This document shows, piece by piece, positions 45,062 through 54,807 of a DNA stretch of 64,000 bases. Source of the stretch: an uncultured Bacteroidota bacterium. GTDB lineage: Bacteria; Bacteroidota; Bacteroidia; Flavobacteriales; Flavobacteriaceae. Made by a program: the position numbers and the translations under genes. The notes under the pieces were generated by a model, which searched no databases, was not told the origin of the DNA, and saw nothing but the letters and a program-made list of their open reading frames with translations. The first letter of the stretch is position 1. The number at the start of each line of letters is the position of its first letter. The stretch covers positions 1 to 64,000 of the forward strand of contig CACNQJ010000004.1 in assembly GCA_902622575.1 (NCBI GenBank), written 5' to 3'.

Positions 45062-45854
45062 TATTCTTCTCTAATTCATTTATTTCGTTCCTGAATTTAT
45101 TTTTAACAACATAAACATTTTGAATTGAACCAATGTCTTCAAATAACCTAATACTTATTTCATAATAGTTACTGGCTGCAGGAAGGATGAAATTTTCAAT
45201 AATCCCCAGAGGAATATCTTTAGGAAATATTGATGACATGCCTCCAGTTTCAATTGTATCATTTATTTTTATTTTAGCATTTTTTGGAACATCATATAAA
45301 GTTAATAGCTGAGTGTCATTAGCATCCCAGTTAAGTGATCCGAAATGGTTAGTTCTTTTTATTTTTGCATTAATTATTAAATCTGTATTCAAAATTGATA
45401 TTAAAGTTGAAAATTTTTCAGATGTATTATTTACAATACCAATAACCCCTTTGTTTGAAACAACACCATCATCAATTTCAACACCATCCTCCTTTCCCTT
45501 ATTAATTGTAATAAAGTTTTTTGAGAATTTAATATTATTTGAAATAACTTTTGCAGATTCAAACAAATAATTATTTATCGGAACAAATGAATCAACCTCT
45601 ATATTTTCTGAGTATTTATTTCTGAGAAAGTTATTTTCACTTATTAAACTTTCATTAATTTTCTTTAACTCAAAATATTCATTAAATGATTGTTTACTTT
45701 GATTAATACTATTAACTAAGGAGTTTGAAAAAAAATTAAATTTACTGTTGTGATAATAATTTTTATTAATTATTTGAGTGATTGAAAATAAAATGAGAAT
45801 AATAAAAGTTAATGAGTGAACGTTTTTAATTAAAAAATCAATTATTTTTCGCAT
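45054..45854 (-). CDS. mreC: Rod shape-determining protein MreC
   Basis: The 266-residue bitopic protein has a short cytoplasmic start, a membrane helix (about 14-30), a coiled coil (about 55-85) and the periplasmic beta-domains with FITINKGKEDGVEIDDGVVSNKGVIGIV (in part) and ETGGMSSIFPKDIPLGII. It activates PBP2-RodA. It is six bases downstream of mreB. Confidence 0.95.
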   Translation of the reverse strand: MRKIIDFLIKNVHSLTFIILILFSITQIINKNYYHNSKFNFFSNSLVNSINQSKQSFNEYFELKKINESLISENNFLRNKYSENIEVDSFVPINNYLFESAKVISNNIKFSKNFITINKGKEDGVEIDDGVVSNKGVIGIVNNTSEKFSTLISILNTDLIINAKIKRTNHFGSLNWDANDTQLLTLYDVPKNAKIKINDTIETGGMSSIFPKDIPLGIIENFILPAASNYYEISIRLFEDIGSIQNVYVVKNKFRNEINELEKNNE

Positions 45855-45860
45855 TAAGAT

Positions 45861-46889
45861 TTATTTCACTAAAACGTTTCTATATCGATCGATATTTTTT
45901 AATGTAATTCCAGTTCCTCTAACAACTGCTCTTAGTGGATCTTCAGCGATGAAAACTGGCAAATCTGTCTTCTTTGAAATTCTTTTGTCTAAGCCCCTTA
46001 ACATTGATCCCCCACCCGCTAGGTAGATGCCGGTATTATATATATCGGCAGCAAGTTCTGGAGGAGTTTGTGACAACGTCTCCATTACTGACTCCTCAAT
46101 TCTTATTATAGATTTATCCAATGCTTTTGAAATTTCACGATATCCAATAGAAATTTCCTTAGGTTTACCTGAGAGTAAATCCCTTCCTTGAACAAGTAAG
46201 TTTTCAGGGGGATTTTCTAGTTCATCAAGAGCAGATCCTATACTAATTTTAATTTTTTCAGCAGTCCTATCCCCTATCGATAAATTGTGTTGAGTTCTCA
46301 TATAAAAAACTATATCCTCAGTAAATACATCACCTGCAATTTTCACAGATTTATCGCATACTATACCAGCTAATGCAATTACGGCAATCTCTGTTGTTCC
46401 ACCACCAATATCGATTATCATATTGCCTTTAGGTTGATTTATATCAACACCAATTCCTATCGCAGCAGCCATGGGTTCATGGATCAAGTATACTTCTTTT
46501 CCATTTACTCGTTCGGCAGATTCTCTAACAGCCCTCATTTCAACCTCAGTTATGCCAGATGGAATACAAATCACCATTTTTAGTGAGGGTGAATAAAATC
46601 TTTTGTTCAATGTTGGTATGCTTTTTATTAATTGACCTATCATTTGTTCTGAAGCATTAAAATCAGCAATAACCCCATCCTTTAAAGGCCTTATTGTTTT
46701 AATGTTTTCATGAGTTTTTCCATGCATTAGTTTAGCCTCTTTACCAACTGCTATGATTTTTCCAGATTTTTGGTCTATAGCAACAATTGACGGGCTATCA
46801 ACAACCACTTTATCATTGTGAATAATTAGGGTATTGGCAGTACCTAAATCAATCGCTATTGACTCAGTCCAAAAATCAAAAAAACTCAT
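45861..46889 (-). CDS. mreB: Rod shape-determining protein MreB
   Basis: This actin-like ATPase organises the elongasome. The 342-residue protein shows AIDLGTANTLI (phosphate 1), EPMAAAIGIG, IIDIGGGTTEIAVIAL (phosphate 2), GDRTAEKIKISIG and IYLAGGGSMLRGLDKRI (adenosine). It is followed by mreC, and purH lies 31 bases upstream, a conserved Bacteroidota arrangement. Confidence 0.98.
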   Translation of the reverse strand: MSFFDFWTESIAIDLGTANTLIIHNDKVVVDSPSIVAIDQKSGKIIAVGKEAKLMHGKTHENIKTIRPLKDGVIADFNASEQMIGQLIKSIPTLNKRFYSPSLKMVICIPSGITEVEMRAVRESAERVNGKEVYLIHEPMAAAIGIGVDINQPKGNMIIDIGGGTTEIAVIALAGIVCDKSVKIAGDVFTEDIVFYMRTQHNLSIGDRTAEKIKISIGSALDELENPPENLLVQGRDLLSGKPKEISIGYREISKALDKSIIRIEESVMETLSQTPPELAADIYNTGIYLAGGGSMLRGLDKRISKKTDLPVFIAEDPLRAVVRGTGITLKNIDRYRNVLVK

Positions 46890-46920
46890 ATTAATAAATC
46901 AAAAAGTTAAAGTTAATAAA

Positions 46921-48426
46921 TTAATGTTTAAAGTGCCTATTTCCAGTCATTACCATTGATATTGAATTTTTATTACAAAAATCTATGGACAATTTATCTT
47001 TAATAGATCCACCTGGCTGAATCACAGATTTAATTCCATTTTTTGATGCTATTTCAACACAGTCTGGAAATGGAAAAAATGCATCACTTGCCATCACTGC
47101 ACCATCAAGATTGAATTTAAATTTTTTTGCTTTATCAATTGCTTGATTTAATGCATCAACCCTTGAAGTTTGCCCTGTTCCAGAGGAGATTAACTGATTA
47201 TTTTTGGCTAATACAATCGTGTTTGATTTGGTATGCTTACATATTTTTGACGCAAATAGTAAATCATCAGTTTCAGATTTATTAGGTTTATGTTTTGTAA
47301 CTATCCTTAGATCCTCCATAGAATCTGTAACAAGATCCTTATCCTGATATAACTTTCCATTTAGACAACTTCTAACTGAGATTTTTGAAAAATCAATATT
47401 TTTCAGTTTAAGGATTATTCTATTTTTTTTTGACTTTAATATTTTTAAGGCATCTACATCAAAACTAGGAGCTAAGATTACCTCAAAAAATAAATCATTA
47501 ATCTCATTTGAAGTTTTTGAATCAATATTACTGTTAGATATTAGCACACCTCCAAAAGCAGAAATTGGATCACCCTCAAGTGCCGATTTATAAGCTTCAA
47601 AAATATTACTCCTCGTCGAGAGCCCACATGCATTATTATGCTTGAGAATAGCAAATGTTGGTTTATTGCTCCAAAATTCAGAAATTATACTAACAGCAGA
47701 ATCAATATCCAATAGATTATTATAGGATAACTCTTTTCCATTTAGTTTTTCAAATACATCATTCAGATCACCTTCAAAAAACCCCTCTTGGTGTGGATTT
47801 TCACCATATCTCAATATCTTTTTGACCATTAAATTTCCATTATTAAAATACTGTGAAATTAGGTTGTCGTAATTAGAAGAAAGTAAAAAAGCTTCAAGTG
47901 CATATTCCTTTTTCTTGGCTGATGAGAAAACACTTTGATTTTCCTCAAGATCATTAACAAACCTTTCGTATTGATCTCTTGATGATACACAAACAACATC
48001 ATTAAAATTTTTTGCGGAAGCTCTAATCAATGAAATTCCTCCAATATCAATTTTTTCAATTATTTCAGCGTGAGATTTTGAGTTATTGACAGTATCCTCA
48101 AAAGGATATAAATCAACAATTACAAAATCAATTTCAGGAATATTATACTTCTTTTTTTCTGTGTTATCATTTTTAGAATCTCGCCTTTGTAGGATACCTC
48201 CAAAAATTTTTGGGTGAAGGGTCTTGACCCTTCCTCCAAATATTGATGGATAATTAGTTAGCTTTTCTACTTTTTCAGTTTCGATTCCAATTTTGTTCAG
48301 ATACTTTTCAGTTCCCCCAGTAGAAATTATCTTAATATTAAAATCTAAAAGTTTTTTTGCAACCTTATCTATACCATCTTTGTTGTAAACAGAAATTAGA
48401 GCAAATCTTTGTGTTTTTTTGGCCAT
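46921..48426 (-). CDS. purH: Bifunctional AICAR transformylase/IMP cyclohydrolase
   Basis: PurH catalyses the last two steps of IMP synthesis. The 501-residue protein has the N-terminal cyclohydrolase (MGS-like) domain (ALISVYNKDGIDKVAKKL, IISTGGTEKYL, GGRVKTLHPKIFGGIL) and the C-terminal transformylase (LRYGENPHQEGFF, LKHNNACGLST, ASDAFFPFPDCVEIASKNGI, IQPGGSIKD). A TACATTTA -7-like element lies on the minus strand near 48441-48448. It probably leads the purH-mre operon. Confidence 0.97.
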   Translation of the reverse strand: MAKKTQRFALISVYNKDGIDKVAKKLLDFNIKIISTGGTEKYLNKIGIETEKVEKLTNYPSIFGGRVKTLHPKIFGGILQRRDSKNDNTEKKKYNIPEIDFVIVDLYPFEDTVNNSKSHAEIIEKIDIGGISLIRASAKNFNDVVCVSSRDQYERFVNDLEENQSVFSSAKKKEYALEAFLLSSNYDNLISQYFNNGNLMVKKILRYGENPHQEGFFEGDLNDVFEKLNGKELSYNNLLDIDSAVSIISEFWSNKPTFAILKHNNACGLSTRSNIFEAYKSALEGDPISAFGGVLISNSNIDSKTSNEINDLFFEVILAPSFDVDALKILKSKKNRIILKLKNIDFSKISVRSCLNGKLYQDKDLVTDSMEDLRIVTKHKPNKSETDDLLFASKICKHTKSNTIVLAKNNQLISSGTGQTSRVDALNQAIDKAKKFKFNLDGAVMASDAFFPFPDCVEIASKNGIKSVIQPGGSIKDKLSIDFCNKNSISMVMTGNRHFKH

Positions 48427-48457
48427 TTAATGTAAGTATATAAATGTAATATTTTAT

Positions 48458-48490
48458 AAAAAAAAAAGCTGCATAATAGCAGCTTTTTTT
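48458..48490 (-). terminator. Rho-independent terminator after groEL
   Basis: A symmetric stem AAAAAAAGCTGC / GCAGCTTTTTTT with loop ATAATA (TATTAT on the minus strand), 16 bases beyond the groEL stop and before purH. Read on the minus strand, it ends the groES-groEL transcript. Confidence 0.9.
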
Positions 48491-48505
48491 AGTTGTGATT
48501 TGATA

Positions 48506-50152
<1,647 letters not shown>

Positions 50153-50431
50153 TTAAACAATTGCGAGGATATCACTTTCCCTCATTATCAAATAATCTTT
50201 TCCTTCAAACTTAAGTTCTGTTCCCGAATATTTCCCGTACAAAACAGTTTCTCCAACTTTAACGGTTATTGGATTTTCTTTTGTGCCAGAACCTACAGAA
50301 ACAACAATTCCCTTTTGGGGTTTTTCTTTTGCTGTATCAGGTATTATAATACCTGATGCGGTTTTAGTTTCAGCTTCCAAAGGTTCAACTAAAACTCGGT
50401 CAGCTAACGGTTTTATATTTACTTTACTCAT
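50153..50431 (-). CDS. groS: Co-chaperonin GroES
   Basis: The 92-residue lid protein of GroEL shows [27 protein letters not shown] (in part, including the mobile loop) and [30 protein letters not shown] (in part). The 96-base gap upstream contains direct repeats of TTTGGCAT (minus strand) that may be regulatory (see findings). secG lies just upstream in the same direction. Confidence 0.98.
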   Translation of the reverse strand: MSKVNIKPLADRVLVEPLEAETKTASGIIIPDTAKEKPQKGIVVSVGSGTKENPITVKVGETVLYGKYSGTELKFEGKDYLIMRESDILAIV

Positions 50432-50527
50432 ATTTAAATTTTAATTAACAATTTTCATCAATCATGCCAAAGATGGATTAATGCCAAAAAGTACTTTCAA
50501 CAAAACTGATACTGCCATGATGACACA

Positions 50528-50866
50528 TTAGTCTTCTGGATTTGTATCATTGGCACTTGGCTCAACATCATCCTCAAGTATTTCCTCAATGAGTACTTCA
50601 TTGGAATTATTTAAAAGTTCAGACTCTGTTGTATCATTTCCTGAATTCAGGGTTATATTTGAAAATAGAATTAATAAAAAGAGTAGAGAGGCTAAAATCC
50701 ATGTGGTTTTGTCTAAAAAGTCTGTTGTTTTTTTTACACCCCCTATTTGTTGCGAATCTCCGCCAAATGTAGAGGCTAATCCACCACCCTTAGGATTTTG
50801 TACCATAATTACCAACACAAGTAAAAACGAAAGAAATATTATGAGAATTAATATTATATTATACAT
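50528..50866 (-). CDS. secG: Preprotein translocase subunit SecG
   Basis: SecG is the accessory subunit of the SecYEG channel. The 112-residue protein has two helices (about 3-20 and 54-71) around the conserved MVQNPKGGGLASTFGG loop, then an acidic Asn/Glu/Asp-rich tail, usual in Bacteroidota. Its ATG shares one base with the TPR gene stop. Confidence 0.94.
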   Translation of the reverse strand: MYNIILILIIFLSFLLVLVIMVQNPKGGGLASTFGGDSQQIGGVKKTTDFLDKTTWILASLLFLLILFSNITLNSGNDTTESELLNNSNEVLIEEILEDDVEPSANDTNPED

Positions 50867-51474
50867 TAACTGTTTTTAATTTGTTTTTTTATAATCTTAA
50901 TTTGGTCTGCAAATAAACTGATTTTTTCTGGATATTTCAAACATAAAATTTTGTATGCCCTAATAGCATCCTTATATTTTCCTTGCTCAACATACAGTTT
51001 TGCAAGGGTTTCAGTCATATAATCTTTTTTTCTTATGATGATTTTATTATCATGTTTTTTTGCTTTTATGTCATTCAGGTTAAAATTATCAGCAGCTTTA
51101 ACTTTATTTGGATTTTTGAAGTTGTATGGCGTTGGTTTTGTTTGGGCAATCCATTCCAAAAAAGAAACTTCTTGATTCAAAGTTTCCTTACCTATCTCAT
51201 TGATTAGGGATTCCTTTTCCTCATAATTAAGAATACTATCATTCATAATATTATAAAGGTGTTTTCTATCTGATGTTAATACAGCTGTTGACTTAAGAAT
51301 TTTATTGTATTCAAAACTTTTAAATTTTTTGGACAATAATAATTGAAGGATTTTTGCTGGAGCAAAATATGGGTAATTTTCAATAATATTTGATAGTATT
51401 TTAAAATCATTTTTTTTTAAATCCTCAGGCTTGTTGAGGAGATTGAGAAATACATTTTTAGCATTTTCTACCAT
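50866..51474 (-). CDS. TPR-like protein between lptE and secG
   Basis: The 202-residue protein is predicted to be all-helical and soluble, with no signal peptide. Only the last 50 residues show a TPR-like pattern (TLAKLYVEQGKYKDAIRAYKILCLKYPEK, in part). It overlaps lptE by 7 bases and secG by 1, and this placement is conserved in flavobacteria. The role is unknown; an assembly or scaffold function at the envelope is only a guess. Confidence 0.8.
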   Translation of the reverse strand: MVENAKNVFLNLLNKPEDLKKNDFKILSNIIENYPYFAPAKILQLLLSKKFKSFEYNKILKSTAVLTSDRKHLYNIMNDSILNYEEKESLINEIGKETLNQEVSFLEWIAQTKPTPYNFKNPNKVKAADNFNLNDIKAKKHDNKIIIRKKDYMTETLAKLYVEQGKYKDAIRAYKILCLKYPEKISLFADQIKIIKKQIKNS

Positions 51475-51992
51475 TTTGCCAGTGATGCGTTAAAAATATC
51501 TTGTGTTATTCGCTCAAAAATAATTTCATGAGCCTCACTTTTGATAGATATAAGTTGTTGTTCTGCAGGGAAATCAAAGTAAAATGAAAATCTTCTTTCA
51601 AAACTGTCATCTTCTTTCATGAAATTTTGAAAGTTAACATTGATACTAATTGATAGCCTGTTTTGTGCAGCATTTAAATCTGATGTTGCAGTCATTGGAC
51701 TAACGCGATACTCCACTATTTCACCCTCATAAAGTAAATCACCGTTGCTTTGAACCATCTGTAGATTTGTTTGGTTTTCTAAGATATTTTGAAGAGCTAT
51801 GGTGAAGTCACGATCCAATCCTGGTTCAAAAATAGAGCCGGTGTTATTGCCAGAATTATTTTCAAAAAGATTTACCTGAAATGATTCTGTCCCCTCAGGA
51901 ATTGATGCGCCTGTAAATGAATAGTTGCCACAGCTACATATTAGGAAGGCTAGAGTAAGGTGAAGTATACATTTTCTAAAGTTCCAAATCAT
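51468..51992 (-). CDS. lptE: LPS assembly lipoprotein LptE
   Basis: LptE plugs the LptD outer-membrane channel that inserts lipopolysaccharide. The 174-residue lipoprotein has a signal with lipobox LICSC (Cys at about 20-21), then GNYSFTGASIPEGTESFQVNLFEN (in part), FTIALQNILENQTNL and GEIVEYRVSPMTATS, the pattern of Bacteroidota LptE. It overlaps the sigma54 activator by 17 bases. Confidence 0.9.
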   Translation of the reverse strand: MIWNFRKCILHLTLAFLICSCGNYSFTGASIPEGTESFQVNLFENNSGNNTGSIFEPGLDRDFTIALQNILENQTNLQMVQSNGDLLYEGEIVEYRVSPMTATSDLNAAQNRLSISINVNFQNFMKEDDSFERRFSFYFDFPAEQQLISIKSEAHEIIFERITQDIFNASLAKW

Positions 51993-53217
51993 ATTGTTTT
52001 ATTTTTCTGTAGAGAGTTCTTTCAGAGATTCCAAGTTCCTTAGCAGCAGCCTTTCTTCTGCCATTATTTCTTTCCAGCGCTTTAATTATTAATTCTAATT
52101 CCTTGTCTTGAATAGATAGTGTTTCTTCCTCAACAACTTCCTCGGCAAACGAGTATTTATCTGATCTTTCAATAGGTTGGTTATTTTCAATAACATCTGT
52201 TTCACTAATAGAGTTGTCCCGTAATTGGTTAAAATTCTGTGGTATAAAATTTTCAATATCACCTAAATTTTCGTTGGAACCAACACTCTCAGGTTTCAAA
52301 TTATTTGTAAGTTTCTTAAGTTCATTTAGATCCTTTTTCATATCAAATAATATTTTATATAAAATTTCTCTTTCGGATGAAAAATCACTATCGCTTTTAC
52401 TCTCTGAAACTAAAGCTGGTAAATTGTTTTTAGGGTCAGGTAAATATGATGATATCATAGTACCATTAATCGCTCTTTCTTGCTCTAAAACAGATAATTG
52501 TTCTGTTATATTTTTAAGTTGTCTAATATTACCATTCCATCTATAATTTTGTAATATTCTCTGGGCATCTTCATCAAGTCTAACTGTTGGCATTTTATAT
52601 TTTTTTGCAAAGTCTGAGGCAAATTTCCTGAATAACAATATTATATCATTTTTTCTTTGTCTGAGTGGCGGTATTTTTATTTCAACAGTACTCAGTCTGT
52701 AGAATAAATCCTCTCTAAATTTTCCTTTTGAAATTGCATTTTCCATGTTTAGATTTGTAGCCGCTACAATTCTCACATTCGTTTTTTGTACCTTAGACGA
52801 CCCGACTTTGATAAACTCTCCATTTTCCAAAACTCTGAGAAGCCTAACTTGTGTGGTCAATGGTAGTTCTCCGACTTCATCTAGAAATATAGTACCACCA
52901 TCAGCAACTTCAAAATAACCAGATCTGGTTGCAGTTGCGCCTGTAAAAGCACCTTTTTCATGCCCAAAAAGTTCAGAATCAATTGTACCCTCCGGTATGG
53001 CACCACAGTTTACTGCTATGAATTTATTATGTTTTCTGTGTGATAGCTGGTGAATTATTTTAGGAAAGGCCTCTTTCCCAACACCACTTTCACCTGTCAC
53101 TAGTACAGTGATATCTGTTGGAGATACTCTAACCGCTTTTTCAATAGCTCTATCTAAACCATCATTGGAGCCTACAATTTCAAATCTTTGCTTAATATTT
53201 TGAATTTCACTATTCAC
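51976..53217 (-). CDS. Sigma54-interaction AAA+ transcriptional activator without receiver domain
   Basis: The GTG-initiated 413-residue protein begins directly with the AAA+ domain. Walker A is TGESGVGKE (41-49), the sigma54-contacting loop GAFTGA (89-94) and Walker B GGTIFLDEVGEL (108-119); RVVAATN-like RIVAATNLNMENAI and FREDLFYRLSTVEIKIPPLRQR (in part) follow. A long acidic linker (about 270-370) leads to a Fis-type helix-turn-helix at the C-terminus (NNGRRKAAAKELGISERTLYRKIKQ, in part). Lacking a regulatory N-terminal domain, it may be controlled by level or by partners. Its targets are unknown. Confidence 0.94.
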   Translation of the reverse strand: MNSEIQNIKQRFEIVGSNDGLDRAIEKAVRVSPTDITVLVTGESGVGKEAFPKIIHQLSHRKHNKFIAVNCGAIPEGTIDSELFGHEKGAFTGATATRSGYFEVADGGTIFLDEVGELPLTTQVRLLRVLENGEFIKVGSSKVQKTNVRIVAATNLNMENAISKGKFREDLFYRLSTVEIKIPPLRQRKNDIILLFRKFASDFAKKYKMPTVRLDEDAQRILQNYRWNGNIRQLKNITEQLSVLEQERAINGTMISSYLPDPKNNLPALVSESKSDSDFSSEREILYKILFDMKKDLNELKKLTNNLKPESVGSNENLGDIENFIPQNFNQLRDNSISETDVIENNQPIERSDKYSFAEEVVEEETLSIQDKELELIIKALERNNGRRKAAAKELGISERTLYRKIKQYDLEL

Positions 53218-53226
53218 AATTTTATT

Positions 53227-54639
53227 TTAAATTATTTGGCCAATCAAAGTAGTTGATGTGTTATCTAAAATTGTAACATCAGCATATTGTCCAATTTTTA
53301 ATTTTCCCTTTGGAAAGACAACCATTATGTTTTGAGGATTTCTTCCACACCAATGTTCAGAGGATTTCTTTGATTCTTTTTCAATTAAAACTTTTACTTT
53401 TTTCCCTCTGTAATTGAATAAATTCTGATAACTATGTTTTAATTGAAGATTAATAATTTCACTCAATCTTCGCTGTTTAACACTCTCGGGGATATTATCT
53501 TCAAATTTCTTTGCAGCTAAAGTTCCCGGTCTTTCAGAATATTTAAACATAAATCCAAAGTCATATTTAACATAATCCATTAATTTTAATGTATTTAAGT
53601 GATCATCTTCAGTTTCATTTGGAAATCCAGTAATCATATCTTGAGAAATTCCACAGTCAGGAAGAATTTTCTTAATTTTTTTTACAAGTTCTCGATATTC
53701 TTCAACAGTGTGTTTTCTGTTCATCTTTTTCAATATTTCATCACTTCCAGACTGTACTGGTAAATGTATGTGGTTACAAATATTTTCATACTTCGCCATA
53801 GTTTCCAAAACTTCTTTATCAATATCTTGAGGGTTTGAGGTTGTGAACCTTATTCGAGTATTTTTAAAATTCTTAGCAACTATTTCTAATAACATTGCAA
53901 AATTTATTGATGTTTTTCTTTGTATTTCAGATGCTTTATTGAAATCTTTTTTCAAACCACCACCATACCATAAGTAACTATCAACATTTTGTCCCAGTAG
54001 AGTAACTTCCTTGTACCCATTTTTTACTAAATTATTTATCTCACTAAGTATTGTTTTTGGATCTCTACTTCTCTCCCTCCCTCTTGTAAATGGAACTATG
54101 CAGAATGTACACATATTGTCACAACCTCTTGTTATTGAAACAAAAGCGTTAATACCATTTGTGTTAAACCTGCTTGGATTGATATCAGCGTAAGTTTCTT
54201 CTTTTGACAACAGAACATTAACTGCATCGTTTCCGAACTCAATTTCCTTTAAAAGATTAGGAATATCTCTGTAGGCATCAGGACCAACAACTAAATCAAC
54301 AATTTTTTCCTCAATTAAGAATTTTTCTTTTAATCTCTCTGCCATGCAACCTAGAACACCTACTTTGAGGTTTTTCTTATTTTTTTTGATGGCATTGATA
54401 GTCTCCAGTTTTTTTCTAACGGTTATTTCTGCTTTTTCCCTGATTGAGCAAGTATTAAGTAAGATTAAATCTGATTCATTTAGATCGTTAGAGTAGGTAT
54501 ATCCAATACCCTCTAAGATAGAAGCAACAACTTCGCTGTCTGAAACATTCATTTGACATCCGTAAGAAATAATAGAGAATTTTCTAGTATTGGAAATTCT
54601 CTTTTTTTTCTTTGTTATTTCTAATGTTTTGGTAATCAT
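53227..54639 (-). CDS. miaB: tRNA-2-methylthio-N6-dimethylallyladenosine synthase
   Basis: MiaB adds the methylthio group to i6A37 of tRNAs. The 470-residue enzyme has the N-terminal UPF0004 domain with three cluster Cys (YGCQMNVSDSEV, LLNTCSIREKAE, GVLGCMAERLKE), the radical-SAM motif RGCDNMCTFCIVPF (CxxxCxxC) and a C-terminal TRAM domain (about 400-470). It lies 9 bases upstream of the sigma54 activator gene in the same direction. Confidence 0.97.
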   Translation of the reverse strand: MITKTLEITKKKKRISNTRKFSIISYGCQMNVSDSEVVASILEGIGYTYSNDLNESDLILLNTCSIREKAEITVRKKLETINAIKKNKKNLKVGVLGCMAERLKEKFLIEEKIVDLVVGPDAYRDIPNLLKEIEFGNDAVNVLLSKEETYADINPSRFNTNGINAFVSITRGCDNMCTFCIVPFTRGRERSRDPKTILSEINNLVKNGYKEVTLLGQNVDSYLWYGGGLKKDFNKASEIQRKTSINFAMLLEIVAKNFKNTRIRFTTSNPQDIDKEVLETMAKYENICNHIHLPVQSGSDEILKKMNRKHTVEEYRELVKKIKKILPDCGISQDMITGFPNETEDDHLNTLKLMDYVKYDFGFMFKYSERPGTLAAKKFEDNIPESVKQRRLSEIINLQLKHSYQNLFNYRGKKVKVLIEKESKKSSEHWCGRNPQNIMVVFPKGKLKIGQYADVTILDNTSTTLIGQII

Positions 54640-54779
54640 TCCTTCTTTGTATCAAGCAAATATATAAAAACATGTCAAAATGTCGTGTTTTAATTTTAAT
54701 TGTGGCTTTACTATTGATATTTGCTACTAAAATTTTAATGTATAAAGTATTGCGAAATTTTTTTTTTAAAAAAAACGTA

Positions 54780-54787
54780 TACATTTG
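54780..54787 (+). promoter_or_regulatory. -7 element of the topA promoter
   Basis: TACATTTG matches TAnnTTTG, 20 bases before the topA start. The rest of the 168-base gap between miaB and topA is AT-rich with no other recognisable element. Confidence 0.5.
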
Positions 54788-54807
54788 TCATCCAACTTTT
54801 TTAAAAT

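Noticed and set aside
50432-50527. Possible sigma54 promoter (TGGCA) before groES
   Set aside because: Neither TGGCAT is followed at the -12 distance by TTGC; the matches are only half-sites.
54584-54784. 66-residue minus-strand frame between miaB and topA
   Set aside because: Lys/Asn/Ile-rich translation of AT-rich spacer, overlapping the miaB start and lacking any motif.
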